64,000 nt of DNA from JBJMLO01 sp045805265 (GCA_045805265.1 JBJMLO010000011.1:124001-188000); one strand, 5' to 3'. Shown: positions 35,428 to 44,208, numbered from the stretch's first letter. Program-made: numbers and translations. Notes: generated by a model from the sequence alone, not told the origin.

Positions 35428-36549
35428 CTACGCGTTGGATGCGACGATCCACCGGTCCAAGGCCCCGGCCGCGGCGCCCGAATCGATCGACCGCGCCGCG
35501 GACGCTACGCCGGTCCGGAGGTCGCCCGCCGCCCCCGCGGTCCACAGGGCCGCGCCGGCGTTCAGCAGGACCACGTCGCGGGCCGGCCCGGGGTCGCCGG
35601 CCAGCACCGACCGGGCGATCGCGACGTTGTGCCCGACGTCGCCCCCCTTCAGGTCGTCGGGCGAGGCGCGACCGAGACCGGCGTCCTCGGGGGTCAGCTC
35701 GCCCTCCGTGGCGGCTCCGCCCGAGACCGTGAACACGTGGGACGGCCCGGTGGTCGTGAGCTCGTCGAGTCCATCGTCGCCCCGGAACACCAGCGCGGTG
35801 GTCCCCCGCCGGGCCAGCACCTCCGCCACGAGGGGCACCATCCGGAGATCGGAGACGCCGACGATCTGGGCGTGAGGCCGGGCGGGGTTCGTCAGCGGGC
35901 CCAGGAAGTTGAAGGCCGTCGGCACCCGGAGCTCCCGGCGGACGACGGCCGCATGCGCCATGGCGGGGTGGAACACGGGGGCGAACATGAACGCGATGCC
36001 GGCCTGCTCCAGGCACCGCCGTACGCCGGCCGGATCGAGGTCGATCTTCACGCCGAGCGCCTCCAGGAGGTCGGCGGAGCCGCACCGCGAGGACGCCGCC
36101 CTGTTGCCGTGCTTGGCCACGGCGACGCCGGCACCCGCGCACGCGATGGCCCCCAGCGTAGAGACGTTGAGCGTCCCCGCCCGGTCGCCGCCCGTGCCGC
36201 ACGTGTCGATCACCGGGCCCGGCGGATCCACTGCCTGCGCCAGCTCGAGCATGGTGGCCGCGAGGCCCTCGAGCTCCTCGGCGGTCTCCCCCTTCGTGCG
36301 CAGGGCCATCAGGAACCCGCCCATCTGGGCCTGGGTGGCCTGGCCGAGCATGACGGCCCGCATCGCCGCCGCGGTCTCCTCGGCGGTGAGCGACTCGTGC
36401 GCGGCCAGGCGGGCCAGCAGGTTCGGCCAGAAGTTCGGCGTTGGCTCGACGCCGGGCTCGTGCGCCGGTGAGGAAGCCGCGTCTGTCGGCGCTGCTGGTG
36501 GCGAGTGCGGCGTGCCCGGGGAGGGCTGCTGTTCGGGGCCGGCAGGCAT
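35428..36549 (-). CDS. trpD: Anthranilate phosphoribosyltransferase
   Basis: A 373-residue TrpD, which transfers phosphoribose from PRPP to anthranilate in tryptophan synthesis. The PRPP and metal motifs are clear: DTCGTGGDRAGTLNVST and KHGNRAASSRCGSADLLEA, then NFLGPLTNPA. The first 35 residues are a Pro/Ala-rich extension absent from most TrpD. ATG at 36549 is the first start inside the coding region; the frame is open further upstream but that part overlaps the tRNA on the other strand. No other trp gene is nearby. Confidence 0.93.
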   Translation of the reverse strand: MPAGPEQQPSPGTPHSPPAAPTDAASSPAHEPGVEPTPNFWPNLLARLAAHESLTAEETAAAMRAVMLGQATQAQMGGFLMALRTKGETAEELEGLAATMLELAQAVDPPGPVIDTCGTGGDRAGTLNVSTLGAIACAGAGVAVAKHGNRAASSRCGSADLLEALGVKIDLDPAGVRRCLEQAGIAFMFAPVFHPAMAHAAVVRRELRVPTAFNFLGPLTNPARPHAQIVGVSDLRMVPLVAEVLARRGTTALVFRGDDGLDELTTTGPSHVFTVSGGAATEGELTPEDAGLGRASPDDLKGGDVGHNVAIARSVLAGDPGPARDVVLLNAGAALWTAGAAGDLRTGVASAARSIDSGAAAGALDRWIVASNA

Positions 36550-36711
36550 GGGAACGGCAACGCTAGCAGGTCGGGATTCCCGCGCCCCGGGGCATGTTCC
36601 GAGGCTCGTCGTGAGGGCGTTTCCGCGGCCCGGGACACGAGCCATCCGGGCGCGGCCCCGACCGCGGCCCTTGCTAGAATGCGCGGCGCGACCGGCCTCC
36701 GGGCCGCTCTG

Positions 36712-36782
36712 GCGGATGTGGTTCAATGGCAGAACGCAAGCTTCCCAAGCTTGAGACGGGGGTTCGATTCCCCTCATCCGCT
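36712..36782 (+). tRNA. tRNA-Gly (anticodon CCC)
   Basis: A 71-nt cloverleaf: acceptor GCGGATG/CATCCGC, D arm GTTC-AATGGCA-GAAC, anticodon arm CAAGC-TTCCCAA-GCTTG with anticodon CCC, four-base variable loop, T arm GGGGG-TTCGATT-CCCCT (one G-U pair) and discriminator T. All stems pair. CCA is not encoded. It stands alone between trpD and nth. Confidence 0.93.
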
Positions 36783-36908
36783 CCCTCCCCTCACAGGAGT
36801 GTTCGCGCGGGGACCGAGCGTTCGAGGCTCGGATGCGACGAGGAGTTGGGGCAGGACTTCCGTCCGAACCAATGGCATCGCTTCGTCGACGATCGAAACT
36901 GACCCAAC

Positions 36909-37736
36909 CTAGCCCCTCGCGTCGCCCGGGCGATCGGTCGTTCCGCCCAGATACATCGGCGCGGTGGGGCACAGGTCGTTCAGCGGGCAGTCCTCGCAGC
37001 GGGGCCGGCCCGGCTTGCAGATCTCGCGACCCAGGCGGATCAGGCCAACGTGCATCGAGATCCGCAACCGTGGCGGCACGAGCTTCCGCAGGATCTCGTG
37101 CGCGGGGCCGGCGCCCGCGCCCGGCGGGATCCAGCCGAGCCGGCCGGCCACCCGGTGGACGTGGGTGTCGACCGGCAGGGCCGGCCGCTCCAGCGAGAAG
37201 GCCAGCACGCAGGCCGCCGTCTTCGGGCCGACGCCGGGAAGGGATTCCAGGTAGGCGACCACCTCCTCGTCGGAGGCCTCGCGCATCCACGCCAGGTCCA
37301 GCGAGCCGTCACGGTCGCGGATCTCGCGCAGGATCGCGAGGAGCCGTGGCGCCTTGATCCGGGACAGGCCGCCGGGGCGGATGGCCTGGGCGACGTCCGC
37401 GACCTCGGCGTCGGCCAGCGACTCCCACGTCGGGAACCGATCCCGCAGCGCCGCGAACGCCCGGTCGCGGTTCACGTCGCTGGTGTTCTGCGACAGGACC
37501 GTGAGCACCAGCTCTTCGACCGGGTCGCGCTTGACGGGCGGGTCGAGCGGCCCGAAACGCCGGGCCAGCCTCCGGTGGACCTGCCTGACCACCGCGGCAT
37601 CGACGGAGGGCGAGCCGGCCACGCCATCGACTGCACGACCGGCGGGACGCGCAACGAACCGCGCGGGTCGCGCGGCGGTCCGGCGGGCGGCACGGCGCTT
37701 CCCGGGCGGACCGGGCGCCGTCTTCGCGGCGCTCAC
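36909..37736 (-). CDS. nth: Endonuclease III (DNA glycosylase/AP lyase)
   Basis: A 275-residue HhH-GPD base-excision enzyme acting on oxidised pyrimidines. The helix-hairpin-helix is SLPGVGPKTAACVLAF with the catalytic lysine; the catalytic aspartate is in PVDTHVHRV; the [4Fe-4S] loop is C-x6-C-x2-C-x5-C (CKPGRPRCEDCPLNDLC). A basic N-terminal extension of about 55 residues precedes the glycosylase fold. GTG at 37736 overlaps the dnaB stop as GTGA, so the two are translationally coupled. Confidence 0.93.
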   Translation of the reverse strand: MSAAKTAPGPPGKRRAARRTAARPARFVARPAGRAVDGVAGSPSVDAAVVRQVHRRLARRFGPLDPPVKRDPVEELVLTVLSQNTSDVNRDRAFAALRDRFPTWESLADAEVADVAQAIRPGGLSRIKAPRLLAILREIRDRDGSLDLAWMREASDEEVVAYLESLPGVGPKTAACVLAFSLERPALPVDTHVHRVAGRLGWIPPGAGAGPAHEILRKLVPPRLRISMHVGLIRLGREICKPGRPRCEDCPLNDLCPTAPMYLGGTTDRPGDARG

Positions 37737-39592
37737 CCCCGGTAGAGGTTCCGGAACCGGATCAGCTCGTCGGAGAAGGCCAGCTTGATCGTGCCCGTGG
37801 GTCCGTTCCGGTGCTTCGCCACGATGAGCTCCGCCTCGCCCTTGGCCCAGTGTCCATCCTCGTCCTTCTCGCGGTGGATGAACATGACGACGTCGGCGTC
37901 CTGCTCCAGCGCGCCGGAGTTGTGGCTGATGATCCCGTTCGACACCCAGGAGTTCGGTCCGGGAACGGTGAGGTCGTAGACACGCTCCCGCCCGGCCGGC
38001 TCCACGGCGATCACGGGGTCCCATCCCAGGTCGGGCCGGTTCTCACCGAGGCCCCACCCGACCTGGCTATCCAGTCCCCCGGGGGCGAACGACGAGAACC
38101 CGGACCTGTGCGCGGCTTGGGCCACGGCCACCGGCAGGGGAAGCGCGGCGTGGACGCCGACCCGGTCGCCGGCCATCAGGTCCCGGACCCGGATCCATCC
38201 GCGGGCCCCATACACCAGGTGGAGGTCGGTCGCCCGGAGGCGCCGGCCCGATGCCAGGACCACGTCGAAGACCCGCCGGACCCCGACCTCCCAGATGAGC
38301 TCGGACCGGGCCGTGACGATCAGCCCCTCCCGGGTGAGGGCGAGCACCTCCGGTGCCGTTCCGACGAGCTCCTCGATCGGTGCGACGCCGCCGTCGGCCA
38401 GCGCGACCGTCGTGTCGCCGGTCACGCACTCCCGGAGGTTGGACAGCTGGGGCTTGGCCCCTTCCCGGCGCTCGGGGTCCCGGTTCAGCTGGGAGAGGGC
38501 GACGACCGGGATCTGGAGCTCCTTGGCCAGGAGCTTCAGGGAACGGCTGATCTCGGCGATCTCCTGCTGGCGGTTGTCCACCCGGCGGTGGTGGGACATC
38601 AGCTGGAGGTAGTCGACGACGATCAGCGCCAGGTCCTCCCGCGACCGGAGCCGCCGAGCCTTGGCCCGGATGTCGAGGATCGTGACCTCCCCGGAGTCCA
38701 CGATGTACAGGGGCGCGTCGTGCAGCGTGTCGGCGGCGTCGGCGAACGCGCTGAAGTCGGCGCCGCCGATCTTCCCCGCCCGGACCTTGGCCATCGGGAC
38801 CCCGGCCTCGCTGCACAGCAGCCGCATCCCCAGCTCCCACCGCGACATCTCGAGCGAGAACAGGGCAACGGTCTTGCGCTCGGTGACTGCCACGTTGCGG
38901 GCGATGTTGACCGCGAGCGCCGACTTCCCGGCGCCGGGACGCGCGGCGATGATGATGAAGTTGCTGTCCTGCATCCCCGACAGCAGCTCGTCGATGTCCC
39001 GGAAACCAGTGGCGAGCCCGGCCAGCGCGGACTCCCGCTGCTGGATGTGTTCGATCTCGTCGATGGCCGAGGAGATCACCGGCTGCAGCGCGACCAGCGA
39101 GGTCTCGTCCTCGTGGCGGGAGGCCGCGTAGATGCGGCCTTCGGCGAGCTCCGCAGCCTCCCGCGGGTTCTCCGGCACGGCGTACGCGATCTCCATGACG
39201 TCGGCCGCCGCCGAGATGAGCCGGCGGAGCAGCGCGAGCTCCGACACGATCTTGGCGTAGTGCACGGCGCTCGCCGGGGACGGCACCGCCTCCACCAGCT
39301 CCTGGATCCGGAGCGCCCCGCCGACCTCCACCAGCTGCCCGCGGCGCTTCAGCTCCTCGACCGCGGTGATGGCGTCGACGGGCTCGCCGCGCGCGTACAG
39401 CTGCAGGAGCGCCTCGAAGATCGTGGCGTTCGCCCGGCGGTAGAACTCGTCGGCCTTGACCACGTCGATGACGTTGGCGATGGCGTCCGCGGAGAGCATC
39501 ATGGCGCCGAGCACGGATTCCTCGGCCTCCAGGTTCTGCGGGGGGATCCGTTCCGGTCGGACCCGCCTGACCTCGTCCGTCGCCTGCGCCAT
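37733..39592 (-). CDS. dnaB: Replicative DNA helicase DnaB containing an intein
   Basis: A 619-residue precursor. The N-terminal DnaB domain begins IPPQNLEAEESVLGAMM; the RecA-type ATPase has Walker A AARPGAGKSAL (about residues 216-226) and Walker B LIVVDYLQLMSH. Between LRE (388) and SGALEQDAD (559) is a 170-residue mini-intein; removing it leaves a normal 449-residue helicase. The C-terminal extein includes FIHREKDE and AKHRNGPTGTIKLAF. Neighbouring nth overlaps its stop. Confidence 0.96.
   Translation of the reverse strand: MAQATDEVRRVRPERIPPQNLEAEESVLGAMMLSADAIANVIDVVKADEFYRRANATIFEALLQLYARGEPVDAITAVEELKRRGQLVEVGGALRIQELVEAVPSPASAVHYAKIVSELALLRRLISAAADVMEIAYAVPENPREAAELAEGRIYAASRHEDETSLVALQPVISSAIDEIEHIQQRESALAGLATGFRDIDELLSGMQDSNFIIIAARPGAGKSALAVNIARNVAVTERKTVALFSLEMSRWELGMRLLCSEAGVPMAKVRAGKIGGADFSAFADAADTLHDAPLYIVDSGEVTILDIRAKARRLRSREDLALIVVDYLQLMSHHRRVDNRQQEIAEISRSLKLLAKELQIPVVALSQLNRDPERREGAKPQLSNLRECVTGDTTVALADGGVAPIEELVGTAPEVLALTREGLIVTARSELIWEVGVRRVFDVVLASGRRLRATDLHLVYGARGWIRVRDLMAGDRVGVHAALPLPVAVAQAAHRSGFSSFAPGGLDSQVGWGLGENRPDLGWDPVIAVEPAGRERVYDLTVPGPNSWVSNGIISHNSGALEQDADVVMFIHREKDEDGHWAKGEAELIVAKHRNGPTGTIKLAFSDELIRFRNLYRG
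37919..38428 (-). other. DnaB mini-intein (170 residues)
   Basis: Residues 389-558 of the DnaB precursor. Block A starts with Cys1 (CVTGDTTVALADGG); block B is ATDLHLVYG with the conserved Thr and His; block F is ERVYDLTVPGPNSWVSNG; block G is IISHN followed by Ser+1. All splicing residues (Cys1, block-B TxxH, penultimate His, terminal Asn, Ser+1) are present, so splicing should work. There is no LAGLIDADG or HNH endonuclease between blocks B and F. The site, RE/SGALEQD, is two residues before the ESG site of the Synechocystis DnaB intein as I recall it. Confidence 0.92.
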
Positions 39593-39916
39593 CTCAGCTC
39601 CCCCCCGTGGAATCCCGCGACGCTAGTCCCTCGCGTCGGGAAGGCGGAAGGGGAAAGGACGGAGGAAATCGTTGGGGAAAACGCGGTGCGCTGGTCCGGG
39701 CGTCGCCGAGCTCGGGATTTCGTGTCGTTCCCGCTCCGACCAGCGCTCCCCCGGTGTGGACAACCATGTGGAGAAATGTAGAGGGGACCACCGACACGAA
39801 TGTCCCGGCCGGTCCTGCGGCCCCCGCCCGGCGCCTTGGGCGGGGTCGGTGACGGGAGCGGTCATCGGCCCGCGGGGGATCGTGCTTCCTTGACGGGTCC
39901 CCGCCGCACGGGTGGA
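39593..39916. other. Divergent gap between dnaB and a membrane protein gene
   Basis: About 324 bases. It contains two DnaA-box-like sequences (listed separately) and GGAAAGGACGGAGGAAATCG on the plus strand. No convincing gene; short open frames here lack ribosome binding sites. Confidence 0.5.
39755..39775. promoter_or_regulatory. Pair of DnaA-box-like sequences upstream of dnaB
   Basis: TGTGGACAA (39755-39763) is the exact reverse complement of TTGTCCACA, the actinobacterial DnaA box; TGTGGAGAA (39767-39775) has one mismatch. They lie about 165 bases upstream of the dnaB start and 140 bases upstream of the divergent gene. DnaA control of dnaB is a reasonable inference. Confidence 0.5.
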
Positions 39917-41776
39917 ATGGCGGGCATGGCCGGCTCCGGGACGTCCCAACCGGCCCCGCGCCCGGCCGATGCCACGACGACCGCTCCCGACCGGGGCGCG
40001 CCGCCGCCATCGACCGGCGACGGGGCCGAGCCGGCCGGTCCCCGCCGGCACGCGGCCGCCTCATGGGCCGGCCGCACGGCCGGCTGGCTGCGCTCGACGA
40101 CCCGGGGACAGGCGACAGTGGCGTTCCTCGCCTACCTCGTGGCCTCGATCGGCACGTTCGGCGCACCGATCCTGCGTCACCCCGGAACGACGGTCGTCGG
40201 GTGGGGCACCGACCCGAGCTTCTACGCGTGGGCCATGGCCTGGTTCCCGCACGCAATCGGGCACGGCCTGAACCCGCTCGTCACCCACGAGGTGTGGGCG
40301 CCGGTGGGGTTCAACCTCACCCACGCCACGGCGGTCCCCGGGCCCGCGCTGGCCCTGTCGCCCGTCACGCTGCTGTTCGGGCCGGTGGTCGCGTACAACG
40401 TGATGTCGCTGCTGGCTCCCGTGCTGGCGGCGTGGGCCGCGTACCTGCTGTGCCGGGAGGTCACCGGGAGGTTCTGGGCGTCGCTCGTCGGCGGCTACCT
40501 GTTCGGGTTCTCCGTGTACGTGACCGCGCAGATGCTGGGCCACCCGAACCTGTCGCTGGTGTTCCCGGTGCCGCTGTGCGCGCTGGTGGTGCTCCGGCTC
40601 GTTCGGGGCGAGATCTCGACCAGGAAAGCCGTGGTCGGCCTCGCGGCGGCGCTCACCGGGGAGTTCCTCATCTCACTGGAGGTGTTCACGACCCTCGCGG
40701 TGGTCGGCATCCTGGCCCTGGTGGCAGCCGTGCTCGTGATGCCCCGGCTGAGGCCGGCGCTGTACGGCGCGGGGATGGCGGTGGCACTCGCCTACGGGAT
40801 CACGGCGGTGGTGGTGTCGCCGTTGGTGTGGTCGTTCTTCTCCTCGTCGTACTACGCGCCCGTGTACGACTTCTACCCGGCGCTGTACGCCTCGGACCTC
40901 GTGAACTTCCTGGTGCCCACGTCGCTCACGCACGTCGGCGCGGGCACCTTCTTCCCGGTGAGCACGATGTTCACCGGGGACATCTCCGAGCAGTCCGCGT
41001 ACTTCGGGCTGCCGCTCCTCGCCATGGCCGGCGGGTTCGCCGTCGAGTTCTGGCGCCGGGGGTGGGCGAGATGGCTCCTCGGGCTGACGGCGGTGGTCTG
41101 CGTTCTGTCGCTCGGACCCAAGCTCCACATCGGCGGCCAGGAGACCATGACCATGCCCTGGAAGCTCGCGCTCTCGGTGCCGCTGCTGAAGTACGTCCTG
41201 CCCGGCCGGCTCATGCTGTACGCGTGGCTGGGCGTCGCAGTGATGGCCGCCGCGTGGCTGGCGGCCCGGCCGGGCTGGGGCCGGTGGGCCCTGGCGGGGC
41301 TCGCCGTGATCGTGCTGTTCCCGAACATCACCGGGCCGTTCTGGCACAACCCCGTCCACGAGCCCGCTTTCTTCTCCGGCGGCGAGTACCGCCGCTTCCT
41401 CCCGCGGGACGCGAACGTCCTGGTCGTGCCCTACGGCGCGAGCGGAGAGAGCACGCTGTGGCAGGCCGAGTCGGGATTCTGGTTCCGGATGCCGGGCGGG
41501 AACGTCGCCACCAGGCCGCCCTCGGATTTCGGGAACTGGCCGATCATGGAGGCCCTGTACTCGGGCCAGCCCATCGCGAACTCCGGCGTGGAGCTGAAGC
41601 GGTTCCTGGGCGCGAACGCGGTGCGCGACGTCGTGGTCGTACACGGCACCCCGGGGGAATGGAAGGCGCTGTTCGCCCCGATCGGCCGGCCGCGCTCGAT
41701 CGGGGGGATCGACCTGTACACGGTCCCCGGTTCGATCCTCCGGGCGTACGCGAATGCGCCCCGCCCCGGACCGTAG
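39917..41776 (+). CDS. Polytopic membrane protein resembling GT-C-type glycosyltransferases
   Basis: About 619 residues, with a 60-residue low-complexity N-terminus, about 11 membrane helices and a C-terminal extracytoplasmic domain of 150 residues. The first periplasmic loop, PTTVVGWGTDPSFYAWAM-like (GWGTDPSFYAWAMAWFPHAI), has an acidic residue where GT-C enzymes carry their catalytic Asp, suggesting a polyprenol-sugar-dependent transferase. Family name is not certain. Start: ATG 39917 or ATG 39926; both are in frame. It interrupts the otherwise usual rplI-dnaB order on the opposite strand. Confidence 0.75.
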   Translation: MAGMAGSGTSQPAPRPADATTTAPDRGAPPPSTGDGAEPAGPRRHAAASWAGRTAGWLRSTTRGQATVAFLAYLVASIGTFGAPILRHPGTTVVGWGTDPSFYAWAMAWFPHAIGHGLNPLVTHEVWAPVGFNLTHATAVPGPALALSPVTLLFGPVVAYNVMSLLAPVLAAWAAYLLCREVTGRFWASLVGGYLFGFSVYVTAQMLGHPNLSLVFPVPLCALVVLRLVRGEISTRKAVVGLAAALTGEFLISLEVFTTLAVVGILALVAAVLVMPRLRPALYGAGMAVALAYGITAVVVSPLVWSFFSSSYYAPVYDFYPALYASDLVNFLVPTSLTHVGAGTFFPVSTMFTGDISEQSAYFGLPLLAMAGGFAVEFWRRGWARWLLGLTAVVCVLSLGPKLHIGGQETMTMPWKLALSVPLLKYVLPGRLMLYAWLGVAVMAAAWLAARPGWGRWALAGLAVIVLFPNITGPFWHNPVHEPAFFSGGEYRRFLPRDANVLVVPYGASGESTLWQAESGFWFRMPGGNVATRPPSDFGNWPIMEALYSGQPIANSGVELKRFLGANAVRDVVVVHGTPGEWKALFAPIGRPRSIGGIDLYTVPGSILRAYANAPRPGP

Positions 41777-41853
41777 GCAGACGGCGTCGCAGCGCCGCGG
41801 CGCCAGCCCATCGCCGGGGACTGCCGGCGCCGGCGGAGGGCTCGCGTCCGCCG

Positions 41854-42303
41854 CTAGGACTCCGCCTCGACCTGGATCGACAGGGTCGCGTTGACCTCGG
41901 GGTGCAGCCGCACCGTGACCTCGTGCGTGCCGAGGCTCCGGATGGGCTCGTCGAGATGGATGTCGCGGCGGTCGATCGGCTGGTCCGCCTGCCTGGCGAT
42001 CTCCTCGGCCAGATCGGCGGTGGTGATGCTGCCGAACAACCGTCCCTCCTCGCCCGCCCGCGCGGAGACCACGATGGGCTTCGCCGCCAGCCGGCCGGCC
42101 ACCTCCTCGGCCGCCACCTTCGTCTTGTTCACGCGCGAGTCATGGGCCCGGCGCAGTGAGTCGATGTGGCGGACGGCGCCCTTGGACGCCGGGATGGCGA
42201 TGCCTCGCGGCACCAGGTAGTTCCGCGCGTAGCCGTCGGCGACCGTGACGATGTCGCCCGGCACCCCGAGCTTCTCCACTTCCTTCTGCAGGATGATCTT
42301 CAC
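41854..42303 (-). CDS. rplI: 50S ribosomal protein L9
   Basis: A 149-residue L9. The N-terminal rRNA-binding domain reads MKIILQKEVEKLGVPGDIVT and VADGYARNYLVPRGIAIPA; the long connecting helix and C-terminal domain (EEGRLFGSITTADLAEEI) follow. It is 9 bases downstream of rpsR in the rpsF-ssb-rpsR-rplI operon. Confidence 0.98.
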   Translation of the reverse strand: MKIILQKEVEKLGVPGDIVTVADGYARNYLVPRGIAIPASKGAVRHIDSLRRAHDSRVNKTKVAAEEVAGRLAAKPIVVSARAGEEGRLFGSITTADLAEEIARQADQPIDRRDIHLDEPIRSLGTHEVTVRLHPEVNATLSIQVEAES

Positions 42304-42312
42304 GGGCTCCTC

Positions 42313-42597
42313 CTACCGTGTGCTGTACGGCAGGAGCGCCATCTCCCGCGCGTTCTTCACCGCCGACGCGACGTCGCGCTGGTGCTGGGAGCAGTTCCCC
42401 GTCACCCGGCGCGCCCGGATCTTCCCCCGCTCCGAGACGAACTTCCGCAGCAGGTTGGTGTCCTTGTAGTCGACGTGGCTGACCTGGTCCTTGCAGAACT
42501 GGCAGAACTTGCGCTTGCCGCGCTTCGCCCAGCCCTTCTCTTCCTTGGCGTCCTTGCGGGGACGCTTCTTCGTCGACGTGCTCGATCTACCCGGCAT
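42313..42597 (-). CDS. rpsR: 30S ribosomal protein S18 (zinc-binding form)
   Basis: A 94-residue S18 with the conserved DYKDTNLLRKFVSERGKI and RVTGNCSQHQRDVASAVKNA. It keeps CQFC near residue 32 plus later Cys and His, the zinc-binding (C+) type. The N-terminal 25 residues are a basic, lysine-rich extension. It overlaps the ssb stop by 11 bases. Confidence 0.97.
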   Translation of the reverse strand: MPGRSSTSTKKRPRKDAKEEKGWAKRGKRKFCQFCKDQVSHVDYKDTNLLRKFVSERGKIRARRVTGNCSQHQRDVASAVKNAREMALLPYSTR

Positions 42598-43033
42598 CCA
42601 GTGGTGTCTCCTCGTCTCTGCCGACGCCGACGGCCACCCGGTCCTGCGATGCGGACCACTCGCCGCCGCCGGACCGGCTCTGCTTCTCCACCTTGGCGGT
42701 GGCCCACCGCAGGCTCGGCCCGACCTCGTCGGCCTCGATCTCGATCACGGTTCGCTTCTCTCCGTCCTGGGTCTCCCAGGACCGCTGCTGCAGCCGCCCG
42801 ACGACGATCACGTTGGCGCCGCGGGTGAGCGACTCCGCCACGTTCTCGCCGAGCGACCGCCACGCGTTGACGGTGAAGTACGACGTGTCGCCGTCCTTCC
42901 ACTCACCGGACTGGTCCTTGTACCGCCGGTTCACCGCCACGCGGAACTTGGCCACGGCCGCGCCGTTCGGCGTGTACCGCAGCTCGGGATCGTCGGTCAG
43001 GTTGCCGACGATCGTCACCTGTCCCATCGCCAT
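42587..43033 (-). CDS. ssb: Single-stranded DNA-binding protein, without the usual acidic tip
   Basis: A 148-residue SSB. The OB fold is clear: MGQVTIVGNLTDDPELRYT, AVAKFRVAVNRRY, TSYFTVNAWRSLGENVAESL, ANVIVVGRLQQRSWETQDGEKRT in two halves. ATG at 43033 gives the family-typical MAMG start; an earlier GTG-region start would add VVL. The C-terminus ends DEETPLDAG after a short linker; the conserved Asp-rich, Pro-Phe tip that recruits SSB partners is absent. It overlaps rpsR. Confidence 0.93.
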   Translation of the reverse strand: MAMGQVTIVGNLTDDPELRYTPNGAAVAKFRVAVNRRYKDQSGEWKDGDTSYFTVNAWRSLGENVAESLTRGANVIVVGRLQQRSWETQDGEKRTVIEIEADEVGPSLRWATAKVEKQSRSGGGEWSASQDRVAVGVGRDEETPLDAG

Positions 43034-43112
43034 CAGAACCACCACCTTCTCGCCAGCTCGTCCCTCCCCGAACGATGGCGTTTCGGGGAGAGGGGGAAGC
43101 TCCTGCGACCGG

Positions 43113-43400
43113 TCAGGCCGCCTTGTGGACCACCTTGAACCTGATCACCTCGTCCGCGAGGTGCAGGACCCGCTCGAGCTCGGTGATCGCATCGGGCTCG
43201 GCGTCGAGGTCGGCGACCAGGTAGTAGCCCTCGGACTGCTTCGCGATCTCGTACGCGAGGCGCCTGCGGCCCCAGCGGTCGAGCTTCCCGACCTGGCCCT
43301 TGCCGTCGGCGAGGGTCTGGTTGATCCGGTCCACCACGCGCGTCACGACGGCCTCGTCGGACTCGGAAGGCAGGATCAACATGAGCTCGTACTTGCGCAC
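43113..43400 (-). CDS. rpsF: 30S ribosomal protein S6
   Basis: A 95-residue S6 beginning MRKYELMLILPSES, with GRRRLAYEIAKQSEGYYLV and LADEVIRFKVVHK. GTG at 43400 is chosen because GGAGG lies five bases upstream and it gives the family-typical MRKYEL start; a GTG two codons earlier overlaps the ribosome binding site. First gene of the rpsF-ssb-rpsR-rplI operon. Confidence 0.97.
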   Translation of the reverse strand: MRKYELMLILPSESDEAVVTRVVDRINQTLADGKGQVGKLDRWGRRRLAYEIAKQSEGYYLVADLDAEPDAITELERVLHLADEVIRFKVVHKAA

Positions 43401-43533
43401 AGCCACCTCCTGTGGACTGAGACGGCCCCCGAAGGGGCAGGAGTGGACCCCCCAAGTCTACAGATCGCTTCATCGCCTCACCTCGGGCGGACCCTAGCAG
43501 GAGGGTCCGACACGCCGATCGTGGGCCCGACGC

Positions 43534-44208
43534 CTAACTCCCACGGCCCGACTTGGAGGACGACGCCCGCGACGAGCCCTTCGACGAGCCGTCCTTCCTG
43601 ATCCAGCGCCGGTACACGAACCGCCCCCCGAAGAACAGCACGATGAGCGCCAGGAGCCCCCACCCGAACCGGGAGAGGACGGTGTCGATCGTGTGGATCT
43701 GGGATTCCAGGAAGTAGCCCAGCAACGACACGCCCACCGCCCACACGGTGACCGAGGGGACGTCGAACAACAGGAACCGGCCGTAGCGCATCTTCGACAT
43801 GCCGGCCACGAACGGGAGGAAGGTGCCGGCAACCGAGACATAGCGCCCTATGAACACCGTCTTGCCGCCGTTCCGGCGGAAGAAGTCCTCGGTCTTGGTG
43901 AGGTCGTCGGCCCACCGCCGCAGGATCGGGACCCTCCGCAGCAGCCGAGCCCCGTACCGGCGGCCCAGCCAGTACCCGACGGATTCCCCCGCGAGGCCGG
44001 CCGCCGCCCCCACCGCGATCACGGACGGGAGTGTCAGGACGTGCCGGGCGGCGTACACGCCCCCCACGGCCAGCACGACGTCGCCGGGAATGATCAGCCC
44101 GAGGAACGCCGAGCGGTCCGCGAACACCCCGGCGAACACGATGTAGTACCCGGCCACGGCGAACGCCGGGCCAACCCACTTCACCAGCTGCTCGATGATC
44201 GCGACCAC
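43534..44208 (-). CDS. DedA family membrane protein
   Basis: A 224-residue DedA/SNARE-associated (VTT) protein. Family features are ADRSAFLGLIIPGDVVLAVG near the N-terminus, the re-entrant glycine/alanine-rich helix, and YWLGRRYGARLL, FFRRNGGKTVFIGRY, SVAGTFLPFVAGMSKM, the core conserved region with GRY and a Gly-Phe-Pro-like block. DedA proteins are linked to lipid scrambling and undecaprenyl-phosphate recycling. The C-terminal tail is Ser/Lys-rich. GTG at 44208 was selected because the upstream 46 residues of the open frame are non-conserved. It is divergent from panB. Confidence 0.88.
   Translation of the reverse strand: MVAIIEQLVKWVGPAFAVAGYYIVFAGVFADRSAFLGLIIPGDVVLAVGGVYAARHVLTLPSVIAVGAAAGLAGESVGYWLGRRYGARLLRRVPILRRWADDLTKTEDFFRRNGGKTVFIGRYVSVAGTFLPFVAGMSKMRYGRFLLFDVPSVTVWAVGVSLLGYFLESQIHTIDTVLSRFGWGLLALIVLFFGGRFVYRRWIRKDGSSKGSSRASSSKSGRGS

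Noticed and set aside
39755..39775. Possible replication origin because of DnaA boxes near dnaB
   Set aside because: Only two boxes, no A/T-rich unwinding region, and no dnaA, dnaN, gyrB or rpmH nearby.
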